Assembly: GCF_009372235.1 (NCBI RefSeq) | Contig: NZ_ML762920.1 | Span: 341,298-405,297, forward strand | Reading direction: 5' to 3' | DNA from: Dickeya oryzae | GTDB taxonomy: Bacteria; Pseudomonadota; Gammaproteobacteria; Enterobacterales; Enterobacteriaceae | DNA length: 64,000 nt | The notes under the pieces: model-generated | What the model saw: only the letters and a program-made list of their open reading frames with translations | Databases searched by the model: none | What the model was told of the DNA's origin: nothing | Position numbers and translations under genes: made by a program | In this document: positions 8,899 to 18,650 of the stretch, piece by piece | How positions within the stretch are numbered: the stretch's first letter is position 1 | How the letters are laid out: every line of letters starts with the position of its first letter

Positions 8899-9513
8899 AT
8901 GAAACTCTATTACAAACCGGGAAGTTGCTCACTGTTTCCTCATATCATCCTGCATGAGACCCGGGCCAAGTTCACACTGGTGAATGTCGACCTGCGTACC
9001 AAGAGAACCGAGCAGGATGTCGATTACCTGCAGATCAACCCCAAAGGAATGGTCCCGGCGCTGGCATTGGATGACGGCACGATTCTGACGGAAAATATTG
9101 CTATCGCCCTGTATCTGGCAGACAAAGCCCCGCAATATAATCTGATAGCGCCATCCAGCACTATTCATCACTACCGCGCCATTGAGTGGCTGGCCTACAT
9201 TTCCACGGAACTGCACAAATCGTTCACGCCGCTGTTCCGCCCCGGTACACCAGAACTGTACAAAGAGTTGCTGAAAAGCTATCTGGAACAGCGCTTCCGC
9301 TATTTGAATCAGGTACTCAGCGAACACGATTATCTGATCGGTAACCGGTTCGGCGTCGCCGATGCTTACCTGTTCACCATTTCTCGCTGGGCGAATGAAC
9401 TGAAATTTAACCTGCTCCAATTCCCTGCGTTGGTGGCTTATCTGGAGCGTGTTTCCGGGCGACCAGCGGTAGAAAAAGCGCTGACGGCGGAAGGGCTTGA
9501 AGTGAAATTCTGA
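8899..9513 (+). CDS. gstA: Glutathione S-transferase
   Basis: This is a cytosolic beta-class glutathione transferase of 204 residues. It begins MKLYYKPGSCSLFPHI, with the Ser/Cys near residues 9-10 that beta-class enzymes use for glutathione chemistry. The thioredoxin-like domain (1-80, with NPKGMVPAL and ENIAIALYLAD) and the helical C-terminal domain (GNRFGVADAYLFTI) are both complete. AAGGA stands at the right distance from the ATG. As in E. coli it neighbours pdxY, convergently. Confidence 0.93.
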   Translation: MKLYYKPGSCSLFPHIILHETRAKFTLVNVDLRTKRTEQDVDYLQINPKGMVPALALDDGTILTENIAIALYLADKAPQYNLIAPSSTIHHYRAIEWLAYISTELHKSFTPLFRPGTPELYKELLKSYLEQRFRYLNQVLSEHDYLIGNRFGVADAYLFTISRWANELKFNLLQFPALVAYLERVSGRPAVEKALTAEGLEVKF

Positions 9514-9560
9514 CAAGTCAGAAGGATGGTAATACACACTGCGCTTATTGCAGTAACCAT

Positions 9561-9581
9561 AACGGGGCTCAACGCCCCGTT
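9561..9581. terminator. Hairpin after gst
   Basis: AACGGGGC (9561-9568) pairs with GCCCCGTT (9574-9581) around a 5-nt loop, between convergent gst and pdxY. The following bases are only partly T-rich. Confidence 0.6.
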
Positions 9582-9612
9582 ATGTTATGCAGGTCACCGC
9601 TGGTTTTAGTTG

Positions 9613-9668
9613 CTACCCATTTAGTGACTACCGATTTAGTGACTATCGATCAACTACCGATTTAGCAA
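9613..9668. repeat. Degenerate 15-bp tandem repeat
   Basis: The unit CTACCGATTTAGTGA occurs at 9613-9627 (one change), 9628-9642 (exact), as a shortened copy at 9643-9652, and at 9654-9668 (two changes). The array ends exactly at the pdxY stop codon. Confidence 0.8.
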
Positions 9669-10529
9669 CTACAGACGAACAGCCTGGAAATGGTGACGCG
9701 GCTGTACGATGCCATCCTGCGCGGCCACCAGTTGCAGTTCGTATTGTTCCATTTCTTTGGTGACCAGCATCACCTCGTAGACAGCCGCCGTGGTGTGTTC
9801 CAGCGCTTTTTCCGGCGCGACACCTTTTAGCAGATTCACCAGTAATAAACCGCTGGTCAGGTCACCCACGCCCACCGGCTGGCGCGGTCCAAAATCCACC
9901 AGCGGACGCTGGATATGCCAGGCTTCTTTCGGGGTAACCAGCAGCATTTCAAAACTGTCTTTACTGGCTGCCGCACGGCTTAAGTGTTTGACCAGCACCA
10001 GTTGCGGCCCGCGCTGACACAGTTCACGACTGGCCTGCACAGCTTCCTCTACTGTATGAATCGTCCGCCCACTCAGCAGTTCCAGCTCCGGCAGGTTGGG
10101 GGCAATCATGTCGCTTGCCTGTAGTGACTGGTTGCAGTGAAAATCCGTCACCCCTGCTGGCACAATGCAGCCTTTTTCCGGCGTACCCATCACCGGGTCG
10201 CAGAAATAAATGGCTCGCGGATTCGCCGCCTTCACCTGGCGTACCACCTCCAGAATATGCCCGCCCTGCTCTGGTGAGCCAATATACCCACTCAGTACCG
10301 CGTCGCAGTCCTTCAGATGATCAATATTACTGATACCCTGAGCAATCTCGGTCAGGTGTTCGGCGGGCATAACACAGCCTGTCCACTGACCATATTGCGT
10401 GTGGTTGGAGAATTGCACGGTATTCAACGGCCAGACATTGACGCCCATCCGACGCATGGGAAACTCCGCCGCGCTGTTGCCGGCATGACCGAAAACCACG
10501 TGAGACTGAATCGACAGTATGTTTTTCAT
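9669..10529 (-). CDS. pdxY: Pyridoxal kinase PdxY
   Basis: PdxY phosphorylates pyridoxal to PLP in the B6 salvage pathway. It has 286 residues (287 in E. coli) and belongs to the ribokinase superfamily. The N-terminal segment [15 protein letters not shown], the phosphate loop near [11 protein letters not shown] and the anion-hole segment [13 protein letters not shown] are clear; the latter contains the catalytic Asp. It is the last gene of the leftward anmK-mliC-pdxH-tyrS-pdxY series, separated from tyrS by a terminator, so it may have its own promoter in 10530-10700. Confidence 0.96.
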   Translation of the reverse strand: MKNILSIQSHVVFGHAGNSAAEFPMRRMGVNVWPLNTVQFSNHTQYGQWTGCVMPAEHLTEIAQGISNIDHLKDCDAVLSGYIGSPEQGGHILEVVRQVKAANPRAIYFCDPVMGTPEKGCIVPAGVTDFHCNQSLQASDMIAPNLPELELLSGRTIHTVEEAVQASRELCQRGPQLVLVKHLSRAAASKDSFEMLLVTPKEAWHIQRPLVDFGPRQPVGVGDLTSGLLLVNLLKGVAPEKALEHTTAAVYEVMLVTKEMEQYELQLVAAQDGIVQPRHHFQAVRL

Positions 10530-10702
10530 GAAAGTGACTACCTTTGCCTGCTCAAATGCGATGTGTTTGTTTTTATATACTGCTGGTTATTAAACCGTTT
10601 CTTATCGAACAGCGTCATGCTGTTATCCCGTCCGCCACGGTATGGCTGATACGGTATTACCTGGCGAACTTGTCAGGCTATCCCCCGCTGTGGGGAGGTA
10701 CC

Positions 10703-10731
10703 TAAAAACGAAGGGAGCATGTTGCTCCCTT
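10703..10731 (-). terminator. tyrS terminator
   Basis: AAGGGAGC (10711-10718) pairs with GCTCCCTT (10724-10731). On the minus strand the stem is followed by CGTTTTTAGG, a good Rho-independent terminator just beyond the tyrS stop codon. Confidence 0.85.
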
Positions 10732-10742
10732 GCGTGTCTCTA

Positions 10743-12017
10743 TCAGTCTTTCCAACAGACCAGGCAGTAGTTTTTCTTGCCCCGACGCAGCAAGGTATAA
10801 CGGCCAAACAGACGGTCAGCATCCGTAAAGGTGTATTCCGGATCAGACTGTTTTTCACCGTTGATCGTGATCGCGTTAGAGGCGATGGTCTTACGCGCCT
10901 GCCCACGAGAAGGCTGCAATTCGGAATCAACCAGCGCCTGTTGTAAATCCGCGCCTGTCGCCAGTTCCACCATCGGTACACCATCTTGCGCCAGCTGCGC
11001 GAAATCCGCTTCAGTCAGGTCGTTCAGGTTACCGTTAAACAGACTCTGGGTGATACGTTTAGCGGCTGTCAGCCCCTCTTCGCCATGCACCAGACGGGTC
11101 ACTTCTTCTGCCAGAACGTACTGAGCACGCGGTGCAACCCCACTGTTCTTGTCTTCTTCTTCCAGCGCATTGATAACGTCAATGTCGAGGAAGGTGAAGA
11201 ACTTCAGGAAGCGGTACACATCTGCGTCAGAGGTGTTGATCCAGAACTGGTAGAATTTGTACGGACTGGTCTTCTTCGGATCCAGCCATACCGCCCCACC
11301 TTCGGTTTTACCGAATTTGGTCCCATCAGCCTTGGTGATCAACGGAACCGTCAAGCCGAACACCTGCTTCTGATGCAGGCGACGGGTCAGATCGATCCCA
11401 GAGGTGATGTTACCCCACTGATCAGAACCACCAATCTCTAACTCCACACCATGCAGCGCATTGAGCGAAGCAAAGTCGTAGCCCTGCAACAGATTGTAGG
11501 AAAACTCGGTGAAGGAAATGCCCACGTCATCGCGGTTCAGACGTTGCTTGACCGCTTCTTTGTTGATCATCTGGTTGACGGAGAAATGTTTACCGATATC
11601 GCGCAGGAACGTCAGCACGTTCATGGAACCAAACCAGTCGTAGTTGTTGGCGGCTATCGCGCTGTTGGTGCCACAGTCAAAATCCAGGAAAGGAGCGACC
11701 TGACGGCGGATTTTCTCCACCCACTCCTGCACTGTTTCTTCGGTATTCAGCTTACGCTCGGCGGCTTTGAAACTCGGGTCGCCAATCAACCCTGTAGCAC
11801 CACCTACCAGTGCTACCGGTTTGTGTCCGGCCATCTGAAAGCGTTTCAGGCACAGCAGCGGTACCAGATGTCCCAAATGCAAGCTGTCGGCGGTCGGGTC
11901 GAAGCCGCAATACAGTGCAATTGGCCCCTGCGCCAGTCGCTCTGCTAACGCGCCCTCGTCCGTTACCTGGGCCACCAGGCCCCGCTCTTGCAATTGTTGA
12001 ATCAGATTGCTTGCCAT
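10743..12017 (-). CDS. tyrS: Tyrosyl-tRNA synthetase
   Basis: This class I aminoacyl-tRNA synthetase charges tRNA-Tyr. It has 424 residues, as in E. coli. The HIGH-type motif is in [17 protein letters not shown], the KMSKS-type loop is KFGKT, and the C-terminal S4-like RNA-binding domain ([19 protein letters not shown]) is complete. The ORF is open 14 codons further, but the ATG at 12017 has GGAG at 6 nt and the E. coli N-terminus MASNLI. It lies downstream of pdxH, an arrangement conserved in enterobacteria. Confidence 0.97.
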   Translation of the reverse strand: MASNLIQQLQERGLVAQVTDEGALAERLAQGPIALYCGFDPTADSLHLGHLVPLLCLKRFQMAGHKPVALVGGATGLIGDPSFKAAERKLNTEETVQEWVEKIRRQVAPFLDFDCGTNSAIAANNYDWFGSMNVLTFLRDIGKHFSVNQMINKEAVKQRLNRDDVGISFTEFSYNLLQGYDFASLNALHGVELEIGGSDQWGNITSGIDLTRRLHQKQVFGLTVPLITKADGTKFGKTEGGAVWLDPKKTSPYKFYQFWINTSDADVYRFLKFFTFLDIDVINALEEEDKNSGVAPRAQYVLAEEVTRLVHGEEGLTAAKRITQSLFNGNLNDLTEADFAQLAQDGVPMVELATGADLQQALVDSELQPSRGQARKTIASNAITINGEKQSDPEYTFTDADRLFGRYTLLRRGKKNYCLVCWKD

Positions 12018-12158
12018 CAAAGTCTCCATGTATAAACGACTGCACCTTTGCCGGTACACGACTTTTCGCCATAGCGGCGAAAGTAATAATTCAGGGTGAC
12101 ATAGAATAAAGCGCCGACACCGGGAGTGCCAGCGCTTAACTCAACAAATTCCGGTGAT

Positions 12159-12857
12159 TTAGGGTGCCAGGCGGTCAATTGTCCAGCCATTACCCTCACG
12201 TTGGTACAGAAAACGGTCGTGCAGGCGGTGCTCGCCCCCCTGCCAGAACTCCACCGACTCGATAGTGACGCGGAACCCACCCCAGAAGCTCGGTAGCGGA
12301 ATCTCACCTTGCTGGAACTTCTGCTTCATTTCAAAGAATTTGCTTTCCAGCATACTCCGTGCAGAGATGCGGCTGGACTGCTTTGAAACCCAGGCACCAA
12401 TCTGACTGTCGCGCGGGCGACTATGGAAATACTTCATGACATCCAGCATCGGCAGTTTTTCCGCCTTACCCAGGACGATGACCTGACGCTCCAGCATGTG
12501 CCAGGGGAACAGCAGACTGATACGGGCGTTGGCAGCCAGTTGCTGAGCCTTACGGCTGCCCATATTGGTGTAAAACACCATGCCTTTTTCGTCATAGTGT
12601 TTCAGCAGTACGATGCGCTGATAAGGCTGGCCTTGCTCATCGACCGTTGCTACGCACATCGCGGTAGGATCCGCCAATTGCGCTTCGCAGGCTTGTTTCA
12701 GCCAGTGTTCAAACAGATCGAGCGGGTTGGCTGTGAGGTCACGACGGCGCAGGCCGCCCTGAGTATATTCACGCCGCAAATCGGCGATATCGACACTTGC
12801 GGCCTGTTCCGGCGCAAGGGCCACCTTGTTGCGGGCGTTGTCGTTTTCTGTGGTCAT
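12159..12857 (-). CDS. pdxH: Pyridoxine 5'-phosphate oxidase
   Basis: This FMN enzyme oxidises pyridoxine phosphate or pyridoxamine phosphate to pyridoxal 5'-phosphate, the final step of B6 synthesis and salvage. Family motifs include [18 protein letters not shown], the PLP/FMN site [10 protein letters not shown] and the C-terminal [22 protein letters not shown]. It has 232 residues, about 14 more than E. coli, all at a poorly conserved N-terminus. ATG 12857 follows AGGA; an upstream in-frame ATG at 12914 would add 19 non-conserved residues. It lies between mliC and tyrS, and a second B6 gene (pdxY) is in the same run. Confidence 0.96.
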   Translation of the reverse strand: MTTENDNARNKVALAPEQAASVDIADLRREYTQGGLRRRDLTANPLDLFEHWLKQACEAQLADPTAMCVATVDEQGQPYQRIVLLKHYDEKGMVFYTNMGSRKAQQLAANARISLLFPWHMLERQVIVLGKAEKLPMLDVMKYFHSRPRDSQIGAWVSKQSSRISARSMLESKFFEMKQKFQQGEIPLPSFWGGFRVTIESVEFWQGGEHRLHDRFLYQREGNGWTIDRLAP

Positions 12858-12980
12858 GCAATCCTGCCGTTGCCTTATCGGGCGAGAAAGGGGAATGGCC
12901 CATTTTGCGCCCACGTCGTCGAAATCTCAACGCCCGCAACGACATACAACGGTATAGAAACGAACGGCATAGAAACGGTC

Positions 12981-13289
12981 TTACTGCAACACACAGTCAT
13001 TTACGATGATTCTATCGCCTCTGACGATAAACGCCTGTTGGCCCTTGCTCCAAAACGTATAACGATCATCGCTGTAACGCGCACCAGACGCAGCCGGCAC
13101 CTGTGGCAAGGTGTGAGATTCGCCATCCAGCAGGAACGTCACACTATCGACCTTTTGGCCGGGATTCAGTGTGACGGTAAGCGGCATGGTGCCGCACTGA
13201 TAATGTAAGGTTTGTGGCTTCGCCGTCGGCATGAAATGGGCGCAGCCACTGAGCAAGACCAAGGCCCCGGCCATAAACAGTGGTTTCAT
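12981..13289 (-). CDS. mliC: Lysozyme inhibitor lipoprotein MliC
   Basis: MliC is a membrane-bound inhibitor of C-type lysozyme, anchored as a lipoprotein facing the periplasm. It is 102 residues long, with signal peptide MKPLFMAGALVLLSGC and lipobox LSGC. The mature part carries the MliC fold: a first Cys in HYQCGT, the ARYSDDRYTFWSKGQQAFIV core typical of the family, and a terminal VNDCVLQ that supplies the disulfide partner. The ORF is open 31 codons further upstream, but only the ATG at 13289 gives a signal peptide. It sits between anmK and pdxH as in E. coli. Confidence 0.92.
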   Translation of the reverse strand: MKPLFMAGALVLLSGCAHFMPTAKPQTLHYQCGTMPLTVTLNPGQKVDSVTFLLDGESHTLPQVPAASGARYSDDRYTFWSKGQQAFIVRGDRIIVNDCVLQ

Positions 13290-13423
13290 CTTATTCTTCT
13301 CCGTCTTTTTCTGGCATTCGATGATTCCGGCATCCCACCCGAACCCTCGCACAAAAGAGGAGTCTATCAACAACGCACTCACAGGCCTGTCAGCAAAATC
13401 TGATTACGCCACCCTCACCCGAT

Positions 13424-14551
13424 TTACGGCACCATCGCTGGATAAATCGCCCCCAGGACTGTTTCACGGCTGGCCCCCGTCACCGAGGGTAAATTGCCCG
13501 GCAGCCCCGACAGGGTGCGAAATGCCAGCCAGGCGAACGCTAACGCCTCCATATCATCACCCCGGATACCGAAGTTATCGGTCGGGCAAACCTCAATACC
13601 CGGCAGACGCGCTGACAATTGGCTCATCAGCAATGGATTACGCGCGCCACCGCCACACACCAGTACGCGTTCACAACCACCAGTCAGCAGCACCTGCTCC
13701 GCGATGCTTTCCGCCGTCAGCGCCACCAGCGTGGCTTGCACATCTTCCGGGCGCAAACGCTCCGGGTACAAACGTGCAAACGACGCCAGCTGCCTTTCCA
13801 GCCATGTCAGATTGAAATACTCACGCCCGGTACTCTTTGGTGCCGCCAGACCGAAATACGGATCGGCCAGCATGCGGCTTAGTAAGCGGTTATCCACCTG
13901 CCCCGTCAGCGCCCAGGCGGCATCGTTGTCATAGGGCTGTGCCCGATTGCGCCATATCCAGGCATCCAACAGCATATTACCCGGCCCGGTGTCATAACCT
14001 TTTACCGCCTTCCCCGGCGCCAGTACCGAAATGTTGGCGATCCCACCGATGTTCAGTACGATTCGCCGCTCCACCGGATGTTGCAGCAACGCGTGGTGGA
14101 AAACGGGCACCAGCGGTGCACCTTGCCCGCCCAACGCCATATCTCGCCGCCGAAAATCACCTACGGTGGTGATGCCAGTCACCGCGGCAATACGGTTACC
14201 ATCGCCAATCTGCATCGTACAAGGGGCATCGCCGTCTGGTTCATGCCAAACCGTCTGTCCATGACAGCCAATCGCGGTAATATCCCCCGCACTCAGGCCG
14301 GTCTGGCGCAATAACGCCTGTACCGCGTCGGCAAACAGCGCGCCAAGGCGGGTATCAAGCCGCCCCAGTTCGGAAAGTGTGACCGCCTGCCCTTGATTCA
14401 TGCTCAGTATCGTCTGGCGAATCTCAGGCGGAATCGGGTGACAATAACTGGCTTGCTGTGCAACGGTGTGCTCGTCAATGGCGGCCAGCACCACATCGAC
14501 ACCATCCAGGCTGGTGCCAGACATCACGCCAATATATCTTCCAGACCTCAT
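13424..14551 (-). CDS. anmK: Anhydro-N-acetylmuramic acid kinase
   Basis: AnmK hydrolyses and phosphorylates 1,6-anhydroMurNAc to MurNAc-6-phosphate in cell-wall recycling. It has 375 residues (369 in E. coli). The N-terminal ATP-binding loop [15 protein letters not shown], the substrate-binding segment [14 protein letters not shown] and the second phosphate loop [11 protein letters not shown] are all intact. AAAGGT precedes the ATG. It is divergent from slyB and is the first gene of the leftward cluster. Confidence 0.96.
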   Translation of the reverse strand: MRSGRYIGVMSGTSLDGVDVVLAAIDEHTVAQQASYCHPIPPEIRQTILSMNQGQAVTLSELGRLDTRLGALFADAVQALLRQTGLSAGDITAIGCHGQTVWHEPDGDAPCTMQIGDGNRIAAVTGITTVGDFRRRDMALGGQGAPLVPVFHHALLQHPVERRIVLNIGGIANISVLAPGKAVKGYDTGPGNMLLDAWIWRNRAQPYDNDAAWALTGQVDNRLLSRMLADPYFGLAAPKSTGREYFNLTWLERQLASFARLYPERLRPEDVQATLVALTAESIAEQVLLTGGCERVLVCGGGARNPLLMSQLSARLPGIEVCPTDNFGIRGDDMEALAFAWLAFRTLSGLPGNLPSVTGASRETVLGAIYPAMVP

Positions 14552-14737
14552 CGGGTTACCTTTCGTTATGTAAATGATTGCCTGTTACGCCACAGCGGCA
14601 TCGGCGCACACGGTGCATAGAACGCCGTTTCCTGTGCCAATTTTGTCTTTTTTGTCAGACAGATGCCAGACCAGATCACCCATTACCATTCAGTGCCTTT
14701 TTCAGAAAAAGAGGGATTCTCAAGGAACTTTATAACG

Positions 14738-14772
14738 TGTTTATTATCAATTTAGTCGCGCTATTCTATCTT
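14738..14772 (+). promoter_or_regulatory. PhoP box and -10 of slyB (candidate)
   Basis: TGTTTA (14738-14743), a 5-nt spacer and AATTTA (14749-14754) form a PhoP direct repeat of the (T/G)GTTTA-N5-(T/G)GTTTA type. A -10-like TATCTT (14767-14772) follows 12 bp later, the spacing of PhoP-activated promoters. slyB is a known PhoP target in E. coli and Salmonella. Confidence 0.65.
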
Positions 14773-14890
14773 TGAGGTTAATCGACACAGTAGAATGGTG
14801 CGTTCGACCACGCCATAATGCGACAAGAAATAATTCGTCGGCTCAGGCTGCGCCCTCCGACACAGACACAGCTATAACAGGAGTCTTTCT

Positions 14891-15358
14891 ATGATGAAAC
14901 GTTTTCTCGTGATCACTTTAGCAGGTATCACACTGGCGGGTTGTGCTAACACCAGTACCCTGTCAGGAGACGTTTATAGTGCATCTGAAGCCAAACAAGT
15001 CCAGACGGTAACCTACGGTACCGTTGTCTCCACCCGTCCGGTACAGATTCAGGCCGGGGAAGACAGCAACGTCATCGGTACGATCGGTGGCGCGGTACTG
15101 GGCGGACTGGTAGGGAATACTATCGGTCGTGGTACGGGTCGTAATCTGGCAACAGCAGCAGGCGCGGTTGCAGGTGGCGTTGCGGGTAACAGCATTGAAG
15201 GCGCGGTTAACCGCGTTCAGGGGGTTGAGCTGGAAATCCGTAAAGATGACGGTAGCACCATCATGGTGGTACAAAAACAAGGTGACACCAAATTCCACGC
15301 AGGACAGCGTGTAGCGATGGCCAGCAATGGTCGTTCCATCACGGTATCTCCTCGCTAA
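14891..15358 (+). CDS. slyB: Outer-membrane lipoprotein SlyB
   Basis: SlyB is a 155-residue outer-membrane lipoprotein of the PhoPQ regulon that protects the outer membrane under stress. The signal peptide ends in the lipobox LAGC. The middle (about 62-100) is a glycine-zipper double helix with GGAVLGGLVGNTIG and AGAVAGGVAGNSIEGAV, followed by a beta-rich 17-kDa-antigen domain. The length equals that of E. coli. It begins after a PhoP-box promoter and ends in a clear terminator. The neighbours anmK (divergent) and slyA (convergent) are as in E. coli. Confidence 0.96.
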   Translation: MMKRFLVITLAGITLAGCANTSTLSGDVYSASEAKQVQTVTYGTVVSTRPVQIQAGEDSNVIGTIGGAVLGGLVGNTIGRGTGRNLATAAGAVAGGVAGNSIEGAVNRVQGVELEIRKDDGSTIMVVQKQGDTKFHAGQRVAMASNGRSITVSPR

Positions 15359-15370
15359 GCGATAATAATC

Positions 15371-15401
15371 AATCACCACCCAATGGGTGGTGATTGTCTT
15401 A
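15371..15401 (+). terminator. slyB terminator
   Basis: An 11-bp perfect stem (AATCACCACCC, 15371-15381, with 15385-15395) has a 3-nt loop and a tail GTCTTAT. Confidence 0.85.
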
Positions 15402-15822
15402 TCGCCCTCATCCGACTCGCCTGTTCAGATAAGCCATTATTGGTACGCTATACCCGTTATAACGTTATACCTGTTATAACTTCAGGTTACAGGAATGTTG
15501 GCGTTATCAGTCCAACCCTGACGTTTACCCTTCAGGTCTACGGCCTATCGAACTCAACGCCGCTCCCGACAACGTTGCACATTATCTCAGTGACTTATTC
15601 ATGCCAGTCACGTCAAATACGCCCGAATACCGCATTGCAAGATTCATCATGAATCTTGCCCTGAAGGGTTAACGCCTTGCACAACATACAATTGAGCAAC
15701 ATAAAATTGAACAATATGTTATTGAACAACACGCAAGCGCACTGTCCAGCAACTCGAATCCTTGAGAGTATATATCGCCTGAAATTCGAATTACCTGTCG
15801 GGACATTTACTGCTTCGATTAA
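15402..15822. other. Intergenic slyB-slyA, no gene seen
   Basis: No supported ORF lies in this stretch. It holds two near-identical 16-bp units around 15450-15481 (TTATACCTGTTATAAC and TATACCCGTTATAACG) and, further on, the 15-bp tandem repeat at 15682-15726. Confidence 0.5.
15682..15726. repeat. Degenerate 15-bp tandem repeat
   Basis: Three head-to-tail copies of about CAACATAAAATTGAA lie at 15682-15696, 15697-15711 and 15712-15726, with a partial fourth. The array is AT-rich and lies 96 bp beyond the slyA stop codon. Confidence 0.75.
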
Positions 15823-16260
15823 TTAAGACTGAGTCTCATGTAATGCCAATATGTTTTTTTCCAGCCGGGAGATAATAGTGGCTAACTCATCCACTTCGGC
15901 AGGAGTAATACCATCTAATATTTCGCCGCGTGTTTGATCAATAACATCATTGACCGCCTGAATGATCGGATCGGCCATATCGGTTAACAGAATTCGTTTG
16001 GCACGTCGATCATGGGCACAAATATGTCGGGTAATTAACCCTTTGTCTTCCAATTGATCCAACGTTCGCACCAACGAAGGCTGTTCTATTCCAATCGCCT
16101 TGGCAAGTTGAATTTGGGACTGCCCCGGGGGCAGTTGGTGAATATTATGCAGCGTGACCCAGTGAGTTTGAGTGAGCTCTAGAGGCTTCAATCGATGATC
16201 AATCAAAGCACGCCATACACGAACCAACCGAGCTAAATCAGAACCTAACGGCAATTCCAT
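15823..16260 (-). CDS. slyA: Transcriptional regulator SlyA (MarR family)
   Basis: SlyA is a 145-residue dimeric winged-helix regulator that counters H-NS silencing and controls virulence genes in Salmonella and in soft-rot Dickeya. The DNA-binding core is nearly identical to E. coli: [44 protein letters not shown], then the wing [10 protein letters not shown]. An adjacent GTG at 16263 is in frame; the ATG at 16260 with AAGGAG upstream is preferred. A SlyA-type operator lies just upstream, suggesting autoregulation. The upstream DNA (16300-16430) is very AT-rich. Confidence 0.97.
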   Translation of the reverse strand: MELPLGSDLARLVRVWRALIDHRLKPLELTQTHWVTLHNIHQLPPGQSQIQLAKAIGIEQPSLVRTLDQLEDKGLITRHICAHDRRAKRILLTDMADPIIQAVNDVIDQTRGEILDGITPAEVDELATIISRLEKNILALHETQS

Positions 16261-16275
16261 CACCTCTCCTTATAG

Positions 16276-16287
16276 TTAGCATACTAA
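16276..16287. promoter_or_regulatory. SlyA-type operator upstream of slyA
   Basis: TTAGCATACTAA matches 10 of 12 bases of the SlyA consensus TTAGCAAGCTAA. It lies 16 bp before the slyA start codon, a position suited to autorepression as reported for Salmonella slyA. Confidence 0.55.
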
Positions 16288-16432
16288 GCAACTTCCCTGG
16301 ATTGCAATCAACTCTGATTTAAAACGAAAGTTTTATAAAAAGGTCTTATTGTTATCTATCTATTCTAGCAAATAATAATTAATTAAAAATGATCTTGAAC
16401 TTAATTTATGCCATTAAATATCACCATGTCGA

Positions 16433-16672
16433 TTAAAACAGGGTCGGCTGTTCCGGTTCTGAGGATGTTGAATTTTTCTCATTTCGCTGCGAACGCTTCA
16501 TCCTTTGGCGACATAATCGTAACACATCCTGTTTTTGCGCATCGCTCATCGTTCCCCAATTAAAGCGCTCGTTACGGCTTCGAAAACAACCACGGCAGAA
16601 GCCCCGGTCATCCGCCTGACAGATACCGCGGCACGGGTTGGGAACGGGAAAAAGCTCGAGCTGCTCAGCCAC
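16433..16672 (-). CDS. ydhL: DUF1289 protein YdhL
   Basis: This is a 79-residue cytosolic protein of unknown function, the same length as E. coli YdhL. The DUF1289 signature is a four-cysteine cluster in NPCRGICQADDRGFCRGCFRSRNERFNW, which looks like a small metal-binding knuckle, followed by a basic helical tail. It is next to slyA on the same strand. Confidence 0.9.
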   Translation of the reverse strand: MAEQLELFPVPNPCRGICQADDRGFCRGCFRSRNERFNWGTMSDAQKQDVLRLCRQRMKRSQRNEKNSTSSEPEQPTLF

Positions 16673-16954
16673 AGTACCTCCTCTTCCGACATCTTTATTG
16701 AAACCTTGATTGCCGTCACTGGCAAGCCTTACGTGGCGTTAATGCGCAATTAACCACCATATTCCGTTTATCCAGGTTGTTTGGCGGCAAACGCGCACCA
16801 AAACAAGACTCAGCGGCACGACACATCTCTACAGCCACAGGTTTGGACTCCCCCCAGCAACGACGCTATACTCTGGCCCTATTGTTTCAGACGATAACGG
16901 AATACCACCGATATCGTCCAGACGGTTAACCCACGGATCAAAATAGGGGTCATT

Positions 16955-17362
16955 ATGCGTTTACTTCACACCATGCTACGCGTTGGCGACCTGCAACGCG
17001 CTATCGATTTTTATACCAAGGTACTGGGCATGCGTCTGCTGCGCACCAGCGACAATCCGGAATATAAATATTCTCTGGCATTTGTCGGCTACACCGAGGA
17101 AAGCGAAGGTGCGGTGATCGAACTGACCTACAACTGGGGTGTAGACAGCTATGACATGGGGACCGCCTTTGGTCATATCGCACTGGGTGTGGATGATGTT
17201 GCCGGAGCGTGTGAGCGTATTCGTCAGGCGGGCGGCAAAGTGACCCGTGAAGCAGGCCCGGTCAAAGGCGGCACGACGGTGATCGCCTTCGTTGAAGACC
17301 CGGATGGCTACAAGATAGAACTGATTGAGCGTTCACAAGCCGGTCAGGGCCTGGGTAACTGA
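16955..17362 (+). CDS. gloA: Glyoxalase I
   Basis: GloA is lactoylglutathione lyase and detoxifies methylglyoxal with glutathione. All four nickel ligands of the E. coli enzyme are at identical numbers: H5, E56, H74 and E122. It has 135 residues, as in E. coli. AGGGG precedes the ATG. A terminator follows and rnt is next, as in E. coli. Confidence 0.97.
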   Translation: MRLLHTMLRVGDLQRAIDFYTKVLGMRLLRTSDNPEYKYSLAFVGYTEESEGAVIELTYNWGVDSYDMGTAFGHIALGVDDVAGACERIRQAGGKVTREAGPVKGGTTVIAFVEDPDGYKIELIERSQAGQGLGN

Positions 17363-17379
17363 TTCTATCCTTGTCTGTT

Positions 17380-17404
17380 CAGGTGCCGATGGCACCTGCC
17401 TTTT
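17380..17404 (+). terminator. gloA terminator
   Basis: CAGGTGCC (17380-17387) and GGCACCTG (17391-17398) form an 8-bp stem with a 3-nt loop, followed by CCTTTT. Confidence 0.85.
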
Positions 17405-17494
17405 CCGGGGGGACAACGCCATGTCCGGCTGCTGCATCCCCCGACACAATTTGCCATAATGCGCACTGCATGTTGCTGAAGAAATAAGAAACGA

Positions 17495-18175
17495 ATGGCT
17501 GAGAAAAATAACCTGAATGCGCTGAATGCGCGTTTTCGTGGCTTTTACCCTGTGGTGATTGACGTTGAAACCGCTGGATTCAACGCGAAAACTGATGCGC
17601 TGCTGGAAATTGCAGCCATAACGCTGAAAATGGATGAAAGCGGTTGGTTACAGCCGGACGACACCTTACATTTTCATATCGAACCCTTTGAAGGCGCGAT
17701 TCTGCGACCTGAAGCATTGGCGTTTAACGGGATCGACCCAACCAATCCTCTGCGCGGTGCGGTGAGTGAGTATGACGCCCTGCATGACATTTTTAAAGCC
17801 GTCCGCAAAGGTATCAAAGACCGGAATTGTAGTCGTGCGATCATCGTGGCACATAACGCGACCTTCGATCACAGCTTTCTGATGGCGGCGGCTGAACGTT
17901 GCGGCCTGAAACGCAACCCATTCCACCCGTTTGCCACTTTTGATACCGCCGCGCTCAGCGGGTTGGTGCTGGGGCAAACCGTGTTGGCCAAAGCCTGTAT
18001 TGCCGCGGAGATCCCTTTCGACGCCAGTCAGGCACATTCGGCACTGTATGATACCGAGCGTACCGCACAGCTGTTTTGTGAACTGGTCAATCGGTGGAAA
18101 CGGATGGGGGGTTGGCCGCTGGCGGGCGGTGTCGGCGATACGGAAGACGCGCCACTGGCTGTCGACGAAGAATAA
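17495..18175 (+). CDS. rnt: Ribonuclease T
   Basis: RNase T is a DEDDh 3'-5' exoribonuclease that trims tRNA and other stable RNA 3' ends. The first motif is VIDVETAGF with D23 and E25; the others are [10 protein letters not shown] and the H/D pair in [12 protein letters not shown]. It has 226 residues (215 in E. coli); the extra residues are an acidic C-terminal tail. It is convergent with grxD across a shared hairpin. Confidence 0.97.
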   Translation: MAEKNNLNALNARFRGFYPVVIDVETAGFNAKTDALLEIAAITLKMDESGWLQPDDTLHFHIEPFEGAILRPEALAFNGIDPTNPLRGAVSEYDALHDIFKAVRKGIKDRNCSRAIIVAHNATFDHSFLMAAAERCGLKRNPFHPFATFDTAALSGLVLGQTVLAKACIAAEIPFDASQAHSALYDTERTAQLFCELVNRWKRMGGWPLAGGVGDTEDAPLAVDEE

Positions 18176-18190
18176 GTGCAGTACAACTAC

Positions 18191-18226
18191 TGTTCACACG
18201 TACTGTTCACACGTACTGCTCACACG
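18191..18226. repeat. 13-bp tandem repeat after rnt
   Basis: TGTTCACACGTAC occurs twice exactly (18191-18203, 18204-18216), followed by TGCTCACACG. The array starts 16 bp after the rnt stop codon. Confidence 0.85.
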
Positions 18227-18262
18227 CCGACCTCATGCTGGCGTAAACAACGATAAACAGAC

Positions 18263-18289
18263 TGTCAGGCAGCGCAATGCTGCCTGACA
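18263..18289. terminator. Hairpin between rnt and grxD
   Basis: A perfect 11-bp stem (18263-18273 with 18279-18289) and a 5-nt loop lie between convergent genes. Neither side has a strong U-run. Confidence 0.65.
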
Positions 18290-18299
18290 ATAAGGAAGA

Positions 18300-18650
18300 T
18301 TACTGCTGGTCTTCCTGCTCGGAACGGTATTTGTCGGCAGTCTCTTTAATCAGCTTTTGCAGTTCGCCGCGCTGATACATTTCAATGACGATGTCGCAAC
18401 CGCCAACCAATTCACCATCCACCCACAATTGCGGGAATGTCGGCCAATTGGCATATTTCGGCAATTCGGCGCGGATATCCGGGTTCTGCAAAATATCTAC
18501 ATAAGCAAAACGTTCGCCACACGCCGACAACGCCTGTACTGCCTGAGCAGAAAAACCGCAGCTTGGCAGTTTGGGAGAGCCTTTCATGTACAGCAGAATC
18601 GGGTTTTCAGCAATCTGGCGCTGAATTTTTTCAAGTGTCGTTGTCGTCAT
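18300..18650 (-). CDS. grxD: Monothiol glutaredoxin GrxD
   Basis: GrxD is a monothiol glutaredoxin that binds and delivers [2Fe-2S] clusters, usually with BolA-type partners. The active-site motif CGFS starts at C31, with the glutathione-binding segments WPTFPQLWVDGELVGGCDI intact. It has 116 residues (115 in E. coli). It is convergent with rnt, as in E. coli. Confidence 0.97.
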   Translation of the reverse strand: MTTTTLEKIQRQIAENPILLYMKGSPKLPSCGFSAQAVQALSACGERFAYVDILQNPDIRAELPKYANWPTFPQLWVDGELVGGCDIVIEMYQRGELQKLIKETADKYRSEQEDQQ

